A DNA stretch of 64,000 bases from Fusobacterium sp. GTDB lineage: Bacteria > Fusobacteriota > Fusobacteriia > Fusobacteriales > Fusobacteriaceae. The stretch covers positions 90,301 to 154,300 of the forward strand of contig NZ_JAGIRL010000021.1 in assembly GCF_019012925.1 (NCBI RefSeq), given 5' to 3'. Of the stretch, positions 9,075-19,571 are shown piece after piece. Position numbers and translations under genes: made by a program. Positions within the stretch are counted from its first letter, which is position 1, and the number at the start of each line of letters is the position of its first letter. The notes beneath the pieces are model-generated. The model saw nothing but the letters and a program-made list of their open reading frames with translations, was not told where the DNA came from and searched no databases.

Positions 9075-12000
9075 CTATTTATTTATAAAGATATCTATTA
9101 GCTTATCATATTTTTTCTCAAATTTAAAGTCTATATGATAATTTAAATTCTCTTTAGATTCTTTATCTGATGTTTTTTTTCTGTTTTCTGGTAACTTTCC
9201 AACTCCTACTCCAATAGATTTTACAGCATCAAATCTGTATTCCAATGAGAAGTCATACTCTTTAAATGCTCCGTTACTCTCCTCTTGCTTATTGTTTCCT
9301 GTATTATCCTCCTCCAATAGTGTTCCTTTTGCAACCCACCATATTTTATCTTTATATATATTATCTTCTGCCTCTAATACTGCACCTAATTTTAAACTAC
9401 TCTGACTTTTATCATCATTATTGTTAGAACTATTTTTTGTATTCTGAGTCAAAAGGTTTGAGCTTATTCTAAACTTCGATATATTTAATGTATGTTTTAC
9501 TAGATTAGCTATTGGTTTTAACACCTGTGTTATCTGTCCTCCAATTACATTTGTAATCAAAGTTGTAGTTGCTTCATTATTCTCTCCAAAACTATCTGTA
9601 TCTGTTAAAAGTGAGTTTAAGTTTCCACTACTACTTCCATTTCTAGAACTAATAGTAAATTTTAAATTATCTAGATTACCGTTTAAACTTAAACCGATCT
9701 GATCATCTTGCACTAACACTCTAGCATCTATTAAAAGATTTGGATTTACTTTTGGTAGATAACTCTTAGGATCGTTAAATATAACAACTGCTCTATCCAA
9801 ATAAAAAGTGTTATCATTGAGGTTAAAGCTTCCACCTAAGACCTCTGTATTTCCAATAAAAGTGTACTTTCCATTCTTTCCTGATAAAACTCCATTACCT
9901 ATAACATTTCCTTTTATATCCTCTACCAAGCCATTTATATCCCCTATATCCAATTTTATTCCTTCATTTATTTTTATTCTAACATCAATTGAAGGGGCAT
10001 TTTCAATTATACTCTCTATTTTAAAATCGCTTCCTAGATCTTCACTCTGATTTATAGTTTTAGATGTAGAGCTAAATAAAAACTCTTTTATCTTTTGAAA
10101 AATACTCTTAGATGTATTTGGTATCTCTGATACCAAACCTTTTTCAATCTCAATATTTCCTCTGATATCCTTCTCTCTTATTCCTATATTAGCACTAAAA
10201 TCAACATTAAAATAATCACCATATCTATATTTTATACCATTTAATTTTAAATTTCCATTATATTTTATATTTTCATAGTAGTATGGATTATCTGAAATGT
10301 CTTTCAATGTTGGAAAAATTATCTCTCCTTTAACTCCTAAATCCCCATCATTCAACTTTCCAGAAAAATCTTTTATAGATATTTTATTATTCTCTAATCC
10401 TATTGTACTGTTAAATTCTTGTAATTTCAAGAAAAAATCTTTTTTTTCTAAATTTAAATTTTTTATTTTAATAAATCCATCATTTCTACTGTCAGTTATT
10501 TTTAAATCAAACTCAGCATTTCCCCTTATATCTGAGATATTATAAGGTTCTAAAAATACATTTAAAAAATCTAAATCTATGTTAGATGATTTTGCATAAT
10601 ATCTATATCTGTTCTCTGTAATATTATACTCTCCATCTGATGAGAATTTATTATGTAAATATTTAAATGAGAGTTCATCTAATTTTACCTCTTTCATATC
10701 TCCAGATAGAAACACTCTAATTGTATTAAACTTAACTTTTTTTACATCAATCTCACTACTTAAAATAGAAAAGTTATAGTTTAAATCATCTAACTCTCCC
10801 AATAATTTCCCCTCTAAATAGAGCTTACCTTCAACACCATCTATTGGAATATAATCTTTCAATTTAGCTAGTGGCAGTTCCTGCTTATCTACCTTTACCT
10901 CCAAGAAGTTGTTAGGTAGATCATAACTTCCTGTAACAGTAAATAGATCTTGTAGATTTTGATTGCTAAAAGTTAGATTTTTTAACTTAACTATTCCAGC
11001 ATTTAAATTCTCTGCTGAATAATCAGCTTCAATATATGCTGTAGGAAAAATCATTCCATTCATATATACCTTATCAACTGTGGATTTTAGCCCAACTTTT
11101 AACTTTTTATTCTCTCCTTCAGCCACTACTGTTCCAATCACTCTATATTTTAAATTTTCATAGTTATAATAACGTCCTATATTCTCTTCCAATATATTTA
11201 ACTTGGCTCTATACTTTCCATCTTTTACTGAGTATCTAGCTTTCAATATATTTTGGTTTATCTTAACATTATTAGTTGTTACTACCTTATCCTTATAGTT
11301 GATCTCTCCAGTAATTTTAATCTCTTCCTCATTTTTAAAACTTATTCCAACATCTGAAATACTTATCTTTCCTATAGGATTCTCCAGATTCCCATCTATA
11401 CTTGCAGTAACTTTATTTAATTTGATCTTAGGGAAATCAATATTAAATCTTTCCAATGATAAACCATTTGTCTCTAATTTTCCTTTTAATTTTGATGTTT
11501 TAAGATCATAGCTTCCATTTATAGTCAAAAGCTGATTGTTAAAATTTTTAATTTCAAAAATATCATCTTTCAGCCTCAATGAAACTATAACTCCATTTAG
11601 ACTGTAATTTTCATAAGAAAGTTTATCTATCTCTCCTTGATACTCAAAAAATAAGTTGTTTTTATTATTTAATAAAACCTTACCGTGAATATTTTGAACC
11701 TCTCCTAGATATTTTAGATACAGTGAGTGAATGTCTAAATCTCCATTAAATTTACCATTTTCACTCTTTAAAGTTCCAAGGATTTTCCCTTTTATCCAAA
11801 ACTCTTCCTCTCCCAACTTTCTTTTGATATCCAAGTTCTGCCCGTCCATATTGAAAGCATAGGAACTGTTTTCTAAATCAATCTCTCCAGTTAGCTCTAA
11901 CTCTTTTTTCTTACCATTTATTATAGAGGCCTCATTTAATAAAAATCTATTCTTATCTATTGCATAGTCAAATATAATATCTAGATCAAAAATATTTAAC

Positions 12001-13514
12001 CCTATTCTCCCTTTTCCAGCAGAAAACTTCTTATCAGCTAAACTGTATTCTAAAAAGTATTGATTTTTCTTATCTAACTGGATTTTTTTCTCTTTAGTAA
12101 AATATTTTCCCTCTAAATCAATTATGTTAGAATCTAACACAATAGCAATTTGATCCTCTAAAATATCAAAATTCAGATCTCCATTGATATTTGGAATGTA
12201 ACTCTTATTATTTACATTCTCCACTTTAAATTTTAACATTCCTCTCTTATCTATAAGATCAAATGTCCCAGTTATCTTCTCCTCTATCCCTACATTTTTC
12301 TCCTTATCTAAGGTAGCTAGATCTGTGGAGATTATTGGTAGATGTATACCGGACTTATCATAGATAAGCTTTACTTGGGTATCATTCAATCTCAACTGCT
12401 CCAATTCAGCCCTCTTTACAAAGGCATCAATATTTATCTTCAACTCATTTTTTAAGTTGAGATTAAATTTTACATCATTAACAACTAGATTTTTGAATGG
12501 TAGCTCCACTCCATCTAAATATGATAGTTTTTCTAAATCTTTCTGCTTAATATCCTTTAATTTAAAATCTATATTAAGCTCATTATCCTTATATGAAAGT
12601 GTGAATTTTTCTGGTTTTTCAAATACTTTACCAATAGCGTTTAAAAATATACCCTCTTTGGTAAACTCAACTTTTCCAGTTACTTCTTTCACTTCATCAG
12701 CTAGATCAATATATTTTACATTTACCCCATCAAAGTTTATCCAACCTAACATACCACTAGATGCTATAGTGAGATCCATATTCAATTTCCCACCATTGTA
12801 TGATACCTCTTTTCCATCATAACCATACTGTACCAACTCTGTTTTTACATCTATATCCTTAAGTTTTATAGTCATAGAGTATGGCTCTTTACTCGTAGAG
12901 AAGGCAAAGTCATACACCTGTTCCTTATTACTTCCAATAAAGTGTAGATTTATTCCCTCACTCTCGCTAAAAGTTAGATATCCATTGGTATTATAAGCTG
13001 TCTCTTCTATTGGTAATCTATATCCTAAATCTCTAAATACAGTTGTTACATTTATACCCGTTATCTTGTCTATAGGGATTCCTATCCCAGGTTCATATTT
13101 CTCATCTTTAGGTTTCTCTTTTTTCTCCTCTTCAGGTTCACTCTCTCCAGTAAAAGCTGCAACTATATTTATATCTCCATTTTTTCTTCTAGTTATATTT
13201 GCAGTTCCTCCATCTATGATGATCTCATCTATCCTTTTCCTCTTTAAAATATCTTTTGAATAGAGGATCTCCACTTTTGGAGTATCTATAATTACCTCTT
13301 CCCCATCTGCTAATATAAAATCTTTTATTACTATCTTTTCTTTTTCAAATTCTATACTGCTACTTTTAAATGTAGGTCCTACAAATAACCTTACCACCAC
13401 TTCTACTGTTTTTGGCAAATTGTACTTTATATTCCAAGCAACTCCAAAAAACAATAAAAAGAGGAAAGTAACAAATATAAGTTTTTTTCTATTTTTCTTA
13501 TAAAAATCTGTCAT
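9075..13514 (-). CDS. tamB: TamB-like translocation/assembly (DUF490) protein
   Basis: Very large (1479 residues) inner-membrane-anchored periplasmic protein of the TamB/AsmA-like group. It is thought to bridge the envelope and help move lipids or barrel proteins. An N-terminal membrane anchor (about 10-32) precedes more than 1200 residues of repeating beta-strand sequence. The C-terminal 300 residues contain the DUF490 hallmarks: ANLVKHTLNISKFRISSN, a VLVQDDQIGLSLNGNLDN strand, and a final barrel-like LEYRFDAVKSIGVGVGK. Asparagine-rich patches interrupt the C-terminal part. It overlaps bamA and follows rsmG by 18 bases. No separate TamA is visible, so BamA may be its barrel partner. Confidence 0.9.
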   Translation of the reverse strand: MTDFYKKNRKKLIFVTFLFLLFFGVAWNIKYNLPKTVEVVVRLFVGPTFKSSSIEFEKEKIVIKDFILADGEEVIIDTPKVEILYSKDILKRKRIDEIIIDGGTANITRRKNGDINIVAAFTGESEPEEEKKEKPKDEKYEPGIGIPIDKITGINVTTVFRDLGYRLPIEETAYNTNGYLTFSESEGINLHFIGSNKEQVYDFAFSTSKEPYSMTIKLKDIDVKTELVQYGYDGKEVSYNGGKLNMDLTIASSGMLGWINFDGVNVKYIDLADEVKEVTGKVEFTKEGIFLNAIGKVFEKPEKFTLSYKDNELNIDFKLKDIKQKDLEKLSYLDGVELPFKNLVVNDVKFNLNLKNELKINIDAFVKRAELEQLRLNDTQVKLIYDKSGIHLPIISTDLATLDKEKNVGIEEKITGTFDLIDKRGMLKFKVENVNNKSYIPNINGDLNFDILEDQIAIVLDSNIIDLEGKYFTKEKKIQLDKKNQYFLEYSLADKKFSAGKGRIGLNIFDLDIIFDYAIDKNRFLLNEASIINGKKKELELTGEIDLENSSYAFNMDGQNLDIKRKLGEEEFWIKGKILGTLKSENGKFNGDLDIHSLYLKYLGEVQNIHGKVLLNNKNNLFFEYQGEIDKLSYENYSLNGVIVSLRLKDDIFEIKNFNNQLLTINGSYDLKTSKLKGKLETNGLSLERFNIDFPKIKLNKVTASIDGNLENPIGKISISDVGISFKNEEEIKITGEINYKDKVVTTNNVKINQNILKARYSVKDGKYRAKLNILEENIGRYYNYENLKYRVIGTVVAEGENKKLKVGLKSTVDKVYMNGMIFPTAYIEADYSAENLNAGIVKLKNLTFSNQNLQDLFTVTGSYDLPNNFLEVKVDKQELPLAKLKDYIPIDGVEGKLYLEGKLLGELDDLNYNFSILSSEIDVKKVKFNTIRVFLSGDMKEVKLDELSFKYLHNKFSSDGEYNITENRYRYYAKSSNIDLDFLNVFLEPYNISDIRGNAEFDLKITDSRNDGFIKIKNLNLEKKDFFLKLQEFNSTIGLENNKISIKDFSGKLNDGDLGVKGEIIFPTLKDISDNPYYYENIKYNGNLKLNGIKYRYGDYFNVDFSANIGIREKDIRGNIEIEKGLVSEIPNTSKSIFQKIKEFLFSSTSKTINQSEDLGSDFKIESIIENAPSIDVRIKINEGIKLDIGDINGLVEDIKGNVIGNGVLSGKNGKYTFIGNTEVLGGSFNLNDNTFYLDRAVVIFNDPKSYLPKVNPNLLIDARVLVQDDQIGLSLNGNLDNLKFTISSRNGSSSGNLNSLLTDTDSFGENNEATTTLITNVIGGQITQVLKPIANLVKHTLNISKFRISSNLLTQNTKNSSNNNDDKSQSSLKLGAVLEAEDNIYKDKIWWVAKGTLLEEDNTGNNKQEESNGAFKEYDFSLEYRFDAVKSIGVGVGKLPENRKKTSDKESKENLNYHIDFKFEKKYDKLIDIFINK

Positions 13515-13532
13515 TTCCTCTCTTCCTTTCTC

Positions 13533-14234
13533 CTATAAAGGTCTTTTTAAAGGTATACCTGACCTTCTTGGATATTTTTTATCTGTTTTTTCTCTTTTTT
13601 CAATCTTTATAACTACTCTTGGATCTTTACAGAATGGAAGTTCAAAATTAAATATCTCTATAATTTCAGAGTTTAAAATTTCTAAAGCATTTTGTGCTTC
13701 AGTTTCCTCTCCTGTTCCCTCCATTTTTTGAGAAAGGAAGACTCCATCTTTCTTCAAGAAAGGGATTATGTATTCTAATATTGTACTTAACTTTGATACC
13801 CCCCTACAAAGTCCTAAATCATAGCTTTCTCTTTTTTCATCACTTATATAATCTTCAGCTCTTGATGTAACTACCTCAACATTTTCAAGATTTAACTCAT
13901 CTTTTACTAATTGTAAAAATTTTGTCTTCTTTCCAATAGAATCCATCAATGTAAATTTTATATTCTCATTAAAAATAGCTAGTACCATTCCTGGAAATCC
14001 AGCTCCTGTTCCCACATCAATAGCAGTTTTCATACTGTCATCTAACAGATTTTGTAACAATAAAGAATCTAGAAAATGCTTCTCTATCATAGATTTTTCA
14101 TCTCTTACAGCTGTTAAATTAGTGTGTGAGTTATACTCTTGTAAAAGAGTTAGGTACTTTAGAAGATTATCAACCTTCTTTTCAGTATACTCTACTCCAA
14201 TCTCTTTCAATCCATTTACTAAGAACTCTCTCAT
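13533..14234 (-). CDS. rsmG: 16S rRNA (guanine-527-N7)-methyltransferase RsmG
   Basis: SAM-dependent methyltransferase acting on G527 of 16S rRNA, the change whose loss gives low-level streptomycin resistance. The 233-residue protein has the family opening LLQEYNSHTNLTAVRD, a glycine-rich SAM loop AIDVGTGAGFPGMVLAI (about 91-107), and LCRGVSKLSTILEY later on. The C-terminus (YPRRSGIPLKRPL) matches the usual family end. It starts one base after the mnmG stop with GAGAGGTAATTAAG as ribosome site. The classical gidA-gidB pairing is therefore kept. Confidence 0.95.
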   Translation of the reverse strand: MREFLVNGLKEIGVEYTEKKVDNLLKYLTLLQEYNSHTNLTAVRDEKSMIEKHFLDSLLLQNLLDDSMKTAIDVGTGAGFPGMVLAIFNENIKFTLMDSIGKKTKFLQLVKDELNLENVEVVTSRAEDYISDEKRESYDLGLCRGVSKLSTILEYIIPFLKKDGVFLSQKMEGTGEETEAQNALEILNSEIIEIFNFELPFCKDPRVVIKIEKREKTDKKYPRRSGIPLKRPL

Positions 14235-14235
14235 C

Positions 14236-16119
14236 TTAATTACCTCTCGCTTTTAAATATATCAACAACACTTGTATATCTGCAGGTGATACCCCTGAAA
14301 TTCTTGAGGCTTGTCCTATATTTAATGGTTTCGCCTTTTTCAATTTATCTTTTGCTTCTTTTGGAATATTTGTTAGACTATCATAATCTAAGTCTGCTGG
14401 TATTTTTTTATTTTCTAAGCTTTTATGTTTTTCTATCATCTTCATAGATCTCTCTATATATCCAGAATATTTAACTTGAACTTCAACTTGATACTCTGTA
14501 TCTCTGCAATAATCACCTAACTCTAAATTTCCCAATTCTGCAATATATTTTACATCTTCAAATGTTACAGTTGGTCTTCTTAAAAGTTCGAAATAAGTGA
14601 TTCCATCTTTTAATAGAGTCTCCCCTCTCTTTTCAAGTACCTCATTTACTCTAGGATTACTTGGTCCAACATAGTTTGTTGCTAACTTCTCTTTTATCTC
14701 TTCCACATCTTTTTCTTTCTTTTCAACTCTTCTATATTCCTCTTCAGGTAGTAGTCCAATCTCATATCCTATCTTTGAAAGTCTTAAATCAGCATTGTCC
14801 TCTCTCAATAGTAATCTATACTCACTTCTTGCTGTGAACATTCTATACGGCTCATTTGTTCCCTTAGTTACCAAGTCATCAATTAGAGTTCCAATATAGG
14901 AATCTGCTCTATCCAATACTACTGCCTCTTTATTTTGAATTTTTCTAACAGCGTTAATTCCAGCCATAAGCCCTTGAGCTCCTGCCTCTTCATATCCAGA
15001 AGTTCCATTTATCTGTCCAGCTAAAAATAGATTCTCAACTGTTCTACTCTCCAATGAGTATTTTATCTCTTGTGGTGGAATATAATCATACTCTATTGCA
15101 TAAGCATATCTCATTACATGTGCATTTTCTAGACCAGCAACATTTTTTATCATTCCCTCTTGTACATCTGTTGGTAATGAAGATGATAAACCTCCTAAAT
15201 AGATCTCAGTTGTCTCATTTCCCTCTCTCTCTAAGAAAAGATGGTGTTGATCTTTATCCTGATATCTAAAAACTTTATCCTCTATTGATGGGCAGTATCT
15301 AGGTCCTGTTCCTTGAATTGTTCCATTAAATAACGGTGATCTATCCTTGTTACTCTTAATTATTTCATGAACTTTTTCATTTGTATGAGCTATGTAACAA
15401 GAGATCTGTTCTCTTCCCAATACCTCTTCATCTTTTGTTCTACTAGAGAATTTTAATAGTTCTGTATCCCCAGGTTGCTCCTCTACTTTTGAAAAATCTA
15501 TACTTCTAGCATCTATTCTTGAAGGTGTTCCAGTCTTGAATCTTCCTAGTTTTATTCCAGCTCTTTCTAAAGATAGTGGTAGATCATCAGAAGATAGCTC
15601 TCCCATTCTTCCACCACTAAAATGGTTCTCTCCCACGTGAATAAGTCCTCTCATAAAAGTTCCAGTGGCTAGTATTACCATCTTAGCTCTATACTCAACA
15701 CCCTCTCTAATCTTAACTCCTACTGCCTTCCCATCTTCAATTACTATATCTGTTACCATTCCCTGTATAGCATTTAGGTTAGGACAGTTTTCTATTGTTT
15801 TCTTCATCTCTTTTGCATACTTAACCTTGTCAGCTTGTGCTCTTAAAGCTCTTACTGCTGGTCCTTTTTTAGTATTCAAAACTCTGATCTGTACAAAAGT
15901 TTTATCTATATTTCTTCCCATCTCTCCACCTAGAGCATCTATCTCCTTAACTAAGTGAGATTTTGCTGGTCCACCTATTGATGGGTTACATGACATCACT
16001 CCTATATTGTCCAAAGTTATTGTAAAGATTGCAGTATTTGCACCCATTCTTGCTGCACTTAGAGCAGCTTCACAACCTGCATGTCCTGCTCCTACTACAA
16101 TGACATCAAAATTATGCAT
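14236..16119 (-). CDS. mnmG: tRNA uridine-34 5-carboxymethylaminomethyl synthesis enzyme MnmG
   Basis: FAD enzyme that with MnmE modifies the wobble uridine of several tRNAs. The 627-residue protein begins with the dinucleotide-binding motif [21 protein letters not shown] and carries the family strings [27 protein letters not shown] and [19 protein letters not shown]. Its C-terminal helical domain ends [30 protein letters not shown] precedes the ATG. It follows ktrA by 27 bases and abuts rsmG. The usual partner mnmE is not in the window. Confidence 0.97.
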   Translation of the reverse strand: MHNFDVIVVGAGHAGCEAALSAARMGANTAIFTITLDNIGVMSCNPSIGGPAKSHLVKEIDALGGEMGRNIDKTFVQIRVLNTKKGPAVRALRAQADKVKYAKEMKKTIENCPNLNAIQGMVTDIVIEDGKAVGVKIREGVEYRAKMVILATGTFMRGLIHVGENHFSGGRMGELSSDDLPLSLERAGIKLGRFKTGTPSRIDARSIDFSKVEEQPGDTELLKFSSRTKDEEVLGREQISCYIAHTNEKVHEIIKSNKDRSPLFNGTIQGTGPRYCPSIEDKVFRYQDKDQHHLFLEREGNETTEIYLGGLSSSLPTDVQEGMIKNVAGLENAHVMRYAYAIEYDYIPPQEIKYSLESRTVENLFLAGQINGTSGYEEAGAQGLMAGINAVRKIQNKEAVVLDRADSYIGTLIDDLVTKGTNEPYRMFTARSEYRLLLREDNADLRLSKIGYEIGLLPEEEYRRVEKKEKDVEEIKEKLATNYVGPSNPRVNEVLEKRGETLLKDGITYFELLRRPTVTFEDVKYIAELGNLELGDYCRDTEYQVEVQVKYSGYIERSMKMIEKHKSLENKKIPADLDYDSLTNIPKEAKDKLKKAKPLNIGQASRISGVSPADIQVLLIYLKARGN

Positions 16120-16146
16120 TTTATCCTCCTAAAATCTATTCTAAAT

Positions 16147-16803
16147 TTATTTCAAATTCTCAAAAAAGTCTGCTGTTTTATCATCAGTTATCATAAGTAA
16201 TACATCTCCCTTTTCAATCATAGTTGTTGCTAAAGGGTTTGGATTAAAACTCTGATCCTCTTTCTTTATTCCCACTACATTGGAATTGTATTTCTTTCTA
16301 ATATCCAATTCAATTATACTCTTACCCCAAAAAACAGACGGTGCTTTTACCTCTAATAGTAAAAAGTCTGCTGAAAATCTCAAGTGCTCAACTAAATTTG
16401 GTTCCATTGCAAGTTGTGCAACCCTTCTTCCCATATACTCCTCTGGATATATCACCTTAGTAGCTCCTATCTTAGCTAGTACTTTTCCATGACTTTTAGT
16501 AACAGCCTTAGCTATTATCTTCTTTACCCCTAACTCTTTTAAATTTAGAGTTATCATTATACTCGGTTCAATCTCTCCTACACATACAAATGCTATATCA
16601 TAATTTCCAGCACCTATCTCTTTTAAGCTCTTCACATCTGTTGCATCAAGCATTATAGCATTGTCCACTGTGTTTTCACTTATGCAATCCTGTACTATCT
16701 CCTCATCTGTATCAATAGCAAGTACCTCTTCATTTGACTCATATAACGTCTGAGCTACACTCGTTCCAAACCTTCCTAATCCTATTACTAAATATTGTTT
16801 CAT
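16147..16803 (-). CDS. ktrA: Potassium-uptake regulatory subunit KtrA/TrkA
   Basis: Cytoplasmic gating ring subunit for the adjacent K+ channel protein. At 218 residues it is a single RCK unit, which fits KtrA better than the doubled TrkA. An N-terminal Rossmann domain (YLVIGLGRFGTSVAQTLYESN, acidic AIDTDEE at the end of strand 2) binds nucleotide. A C-terminal RCK_C/TrkA_C domain (about 140-218) follows. In Firmicutes this C-domain binds c-di-AMP, of interest given the c-di-AMP riboswitch at the left edge; whether it does so here is inference. The gene is 18 bases after ktrB. Confidence 0.93.
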   Translation of the reverse strand: MKQYLVIGLGRFGTSVAQTLYESNEEVLAIDTDEEIVQDCISENTVDNAIMLDATDVKSLKEIGAGNYDIAFVCVGEIEPSIMITLNLKELGVKKIIAKAVTKSHGKVLAKIGATKVIYPEEYMGRRVAQLAMEPNLVEHLRFSADFLLLEVKAPSVFWGKSIIELDIRKKYNSNVVGIKKEDQSFNPNPLATTMIEKGDVLLMITDDKTADFFENLK

Positions 16804-16821
16804 TATTTTCGCTCCTTAATT

Positions 16822-18171
16822 TTATCCTACTAATATATTCTCTTTCGGGTATTTTGATATAGCTTTATTTTTACTCTCACCTATTGCCAAAGCAAAAGTA
16901 AGTGGTCCCAATCTTCCTACAAACATTGTGATAATTATTAAAATTTTTGAAAAAACACTCAAATGTGGTGTAATTCCTAAAGTTAATCCAACTGTTCCAA
17001 AAGCTGAAATTACCTCAAATACAACTTGTTCCATTGGAAAACTCTCCACAACCAAGATACAAGTGATAATAAATGCCACATATGTAATTCCTATTACAAG
17101 TATTGCTAAGGCTCTATTTAAAATCTCCCAATCTATTCTTCTATTAAATACCTCTATATTCTCTTTTTTCTTTACTATACCAATGACATAGAACATAATT
17201 ATTCCAAAAGTTGTAGTCTTTATACCTCCACCTGTTGATCCTGGTGAAGCTCCTATAAACATTAGAATACAACTTATAAAAATAGTTGCATCTCTTAAAT
17301 TTCCAAGTGGAATTGTATTAAATCCTGCTGTTCTCAAAGTTACACTTTGGAAGTATGAAGCTAATATTTTTTGTATAAAATTCAGATCCCCTAAGGTATC
17401 TGGATTGGAATATTCTAACAGTAAAAATAGTATCATTCCACCAAAAGTTAGCATTATTGATATCAATATAGCCATTTTTGAAGTCAGATTAAATCTATCT
17501 ATTCCATTTCTAATTACTGCAACAAATGAGGTGATTACTGCAAATCCAATTCCTCCCAGTGTAATCAAATATCCTATAGTTAAGTTTACAGTAACATTGG
17601 ATTTAAATCCCTCTAAGTTATTGGAAAATAGGGCAAATCCAGCATTACAAAAGGCTGAAATCGAATGGAAAACCCCAAAATACAACGCCTTCCAAAAACT
17701 CATCTGATCCATAAATTCCATTGTCAATATTATAGCTCCAATACTCTCTATTGTAAAAACTATAAATAATAATTTCTTTATAAAATCTGCTATCTCTCCA
17801 CTGTTATCAGCATTTCTCTCCTCTTTTAACAACTCTCTCTCATGAAATGTCATCTTCTTTCCAGTAGCTAAAAATAGTATAGAGGAAAAAGTCATAACTC
17901 CCAATCCACCCAGTTGTATAAAGAATATGATAATAGTAGTCCCTATTGGAGAGAATACTGTAGCTGTATCAACTACTGTAAGCCCTGTTACACATATAGC
18001 TGAAACAATTGTAAATAGTGATGATATAAAACTCAGGCTCTCACCTTCATTCAATGAAAAAGGCATCATCAATAGAATGGTTCCTATCAATATTGCCAAT
18101 AAAAAACCAAGTATCAACTTTCTTGAAGGAGAAAGTTTTTTTAAATACTCCTTTGTTTCCTGTATATTCAT
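16822..18171 (-). CDS. ktrB: Potassium-uptake channel subunit KtrB/TrkH
   Basis: Membrane subunit for Na+- or proton-linked K+ uptake, 449 residues. Four repeats of membrane-pore-membrane are visible from selectivity-filter-like segments, among them SAICVTGLTVVDT, HSISAFCNAGFAL, SVTLRTAGFNTIPLGN and SAFGTVGLTLGITP. Each keeps the critical glycine. FIGASPGSTGGGIKTTT is the conserved loop after the third repeat. The size agrees with KtrB, and the small partner next door supports Ktr over Trk. AGGAATAAG precedes the ATG. It is the first gene of the long minus-strand cluster. Confidence 0.94.
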   Translation of the reverse strand: MNIQETKEYLKKLSPSRKLILGFLLAILIGTILLMMPFSLNEGESLSFISSLFTIVSAICVTGLTVVDTATVFSPIGTTIIIFFIQLGGLGVMTFSSILFLATGKKMTFHERELLKEERNADNSGEIADFIKKLLFIVFTIESIGAIILTMEFMDQMSFWKALYFGVFHSISAFCNAGFALFSNNLEGFKSNVTVNLTIGYLITLGGIGFAVITSFVAVIRNGIDRFNLTSKMAILISIMLTFGGMILFLLLEYSNPDTLGDLNFIQKILASYFQSVTLRTAGFNTIPLGNLRDATIFISCILMFIGASPGSTGGGIKTTTFGIIMFYVIGIVKKKENIEVFNRRIDWEILNRALAILVIGITYVAFIITCILVVESFPMEQVVFEVISAFGTVGLTLGITPHLSVFSKILIIITMFVGRLGPLTFALAIGESKNKAISKYPKENILVG

Positions 18172-18263
18172 CTTATTCCTTTCTGATTTAACTCAATTTT
18201 AATTTTTCTCTATCTTCATATTATACAGGATTCTTTAGTATTTTACAACTATGAATTCTCTTG

Positions 18264-18311
18264 TAAAAAATAATAAGAGTCGCTATAGCTCTCACTATAA
18301 CAACTCTTATC
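18264..18311 (-). terminator. Terminator after pepT
   Basis: On the minus strand ATAAGAGT pairs with ACTCTTAT, with inner pairing TTATAG/CTATAG, and is followed by TTATTATTTTTT. It starts four bases after the pepT stop codon and separates pepT from the ktrB cluster. Confidence 0.85.
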
Positions 18312-18314
18312 TTT

Positions 18315-19532
18315 TTATAATTTTGCTGTATTTTCTATAATTTTTACTATTAGATCTCTAGCTTTTTCCATTGATTGTATTGGAATATACTCAAATTTTC
18401 CATGGAAGTTATGACCACCTGTAAATAGATTTGGACATGGTAACCCTTCAAATGATAATCTTGCCCCATCTGTTCCACCTCTTATTGGTCTTATCTTAGG
18501 AGCTATCTCCAACTCTTCCATTGATTTTTTTGCAAGTTCAATAATATGCATCACAGGTTCTATCTTCTCTCTCATATTGTAATAACTATCTTTTACCTCT
18601 ATCTCAATTACTGCATCCTTATATTTAGCTTGAAGATATACTACAGCATTTCTTATAAGCTCCTTCTTCTCATTGAATTTAGCCATTGAGTGATCTCTTA
18701 TAATATATGTCATTGTTGTATCCTCAACTGTTCCTGTAAATTCATCTAGCAAGAAGAATCCCTCATAGTTTTCTGTATGCTCTGGTCTTTGGTCACTTGG
18801 TAACATTGAGTTTAACTCCATAGCTATTATTATAGAGTTAATCATACTGTTTTTAGCACTTCCTGGGTGGATATCTCTACCTTTAATCTTAATCACAGCA
18901 GAGGCAGCATTAAAGTTTTCATACTCTAACTCCCCTATCTCCCCTCCATCTACTGTATATGCAAACTCACAACCAAATTTTTTAACATCAAATAGATCTG
19001 CTCCTCTTCCTATCTCCTCATCTGGTGTAAATCCTATCTTAATATCTCCATGTTTGATCTCTGGATGAGCTTTTAAATATTTTATAGCTTCTATTATCTC
19101 AACTATTCCAGCTTTATCATCTGCTCCTAACAAGCTTTTTCCATCAGTTACAATAAGATCTTGTCCTATATAATCATTTAAATGTTGAAAATCTTTTGGT
19201 GATAGTACTATGTTTTCAGCTTCATTTAATACTATATCTCCACCGTTATACCCCTCTACTATTCTTGGATTTACACCCTTTCCATTATAACTAGGTGCTG
19301 TATCCATATGTGCTATAAATCCTATTGTTGGAATCTTATCATCACAGTTAGCTGGTAACTTTGCCATAATATAGCAATTGTCATCTAATGATATCTCCTC
19401 TAGTCCCAACTCCTTTAGATCTTCAACTATTATCTTAGCTAAATCCCATTGGATCTCACTACTTGGACATTGTTCACTCTCTGGATTTGAATCTGTTGCT
19501 GTCTTTACATACTTTAAAAATCTTGTTATCAT
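18315..19532 (-). CDS. pepT: Peptidase T (tripeptide aminopeptidase)
   Basis: Cytosolic zinc aminopeptidase of the M20 family that removes the N-terminal residue of tripeptides, useful to an amino-acid-fermenting cell. The 405-residue protein has the first zinc motif GFIAHMDTAP near residue 76 and the second LLGADDKAG near 137. The catalytic glutamates lie in FTPDEEIGRGAD, and the late histidine in LFTGGHNFHGKFEY. A lid domain runs over about 205-320. Its length matches PepT. It ends at a strong terminator and is separated from the MATE gene by 39 bases. Confidence 0.95.
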   Translation of the reverse strand: MITRFLKYVKTATDSNPESEQCPSSEIQWDLAKIIVEDLKELGLEEISLDDNCYIMAKLPANCDDKIPTIGFIAHMDTAPSYNGKGVNPRIVEGYNGGDIVLNEAENIVLSPKDFQHLNDYIGQDLIVTDGKSLLGADDKAGIVEIIEAIKYLKAHPEIKHGDIKIGFTPDEEIGRGADLFDVKKFGCEFAYTVDGGEIGELEYENFNAASAVIKIKGRDIHPGSAKNSMINSIIIAMELNSMLPSDQRPEHTENYEGFFLLDEFTGTVEDTTMTYIIRDHSMAKFNEKKELIRNAVVYLQAKYKDAVIEIEVKDSYYNMREKIEPVMHIIELAKKSMEELEIAPKIRPIRGGTDGARLSFEGLPCPNLFTGGHNFHGKFEYIPIQSMEKARDLIVKIIENTAKL

Positions 19533-19571
19533 CAGTATCCCCCCTATTTAGTTTAATATATTGTAAAACTT

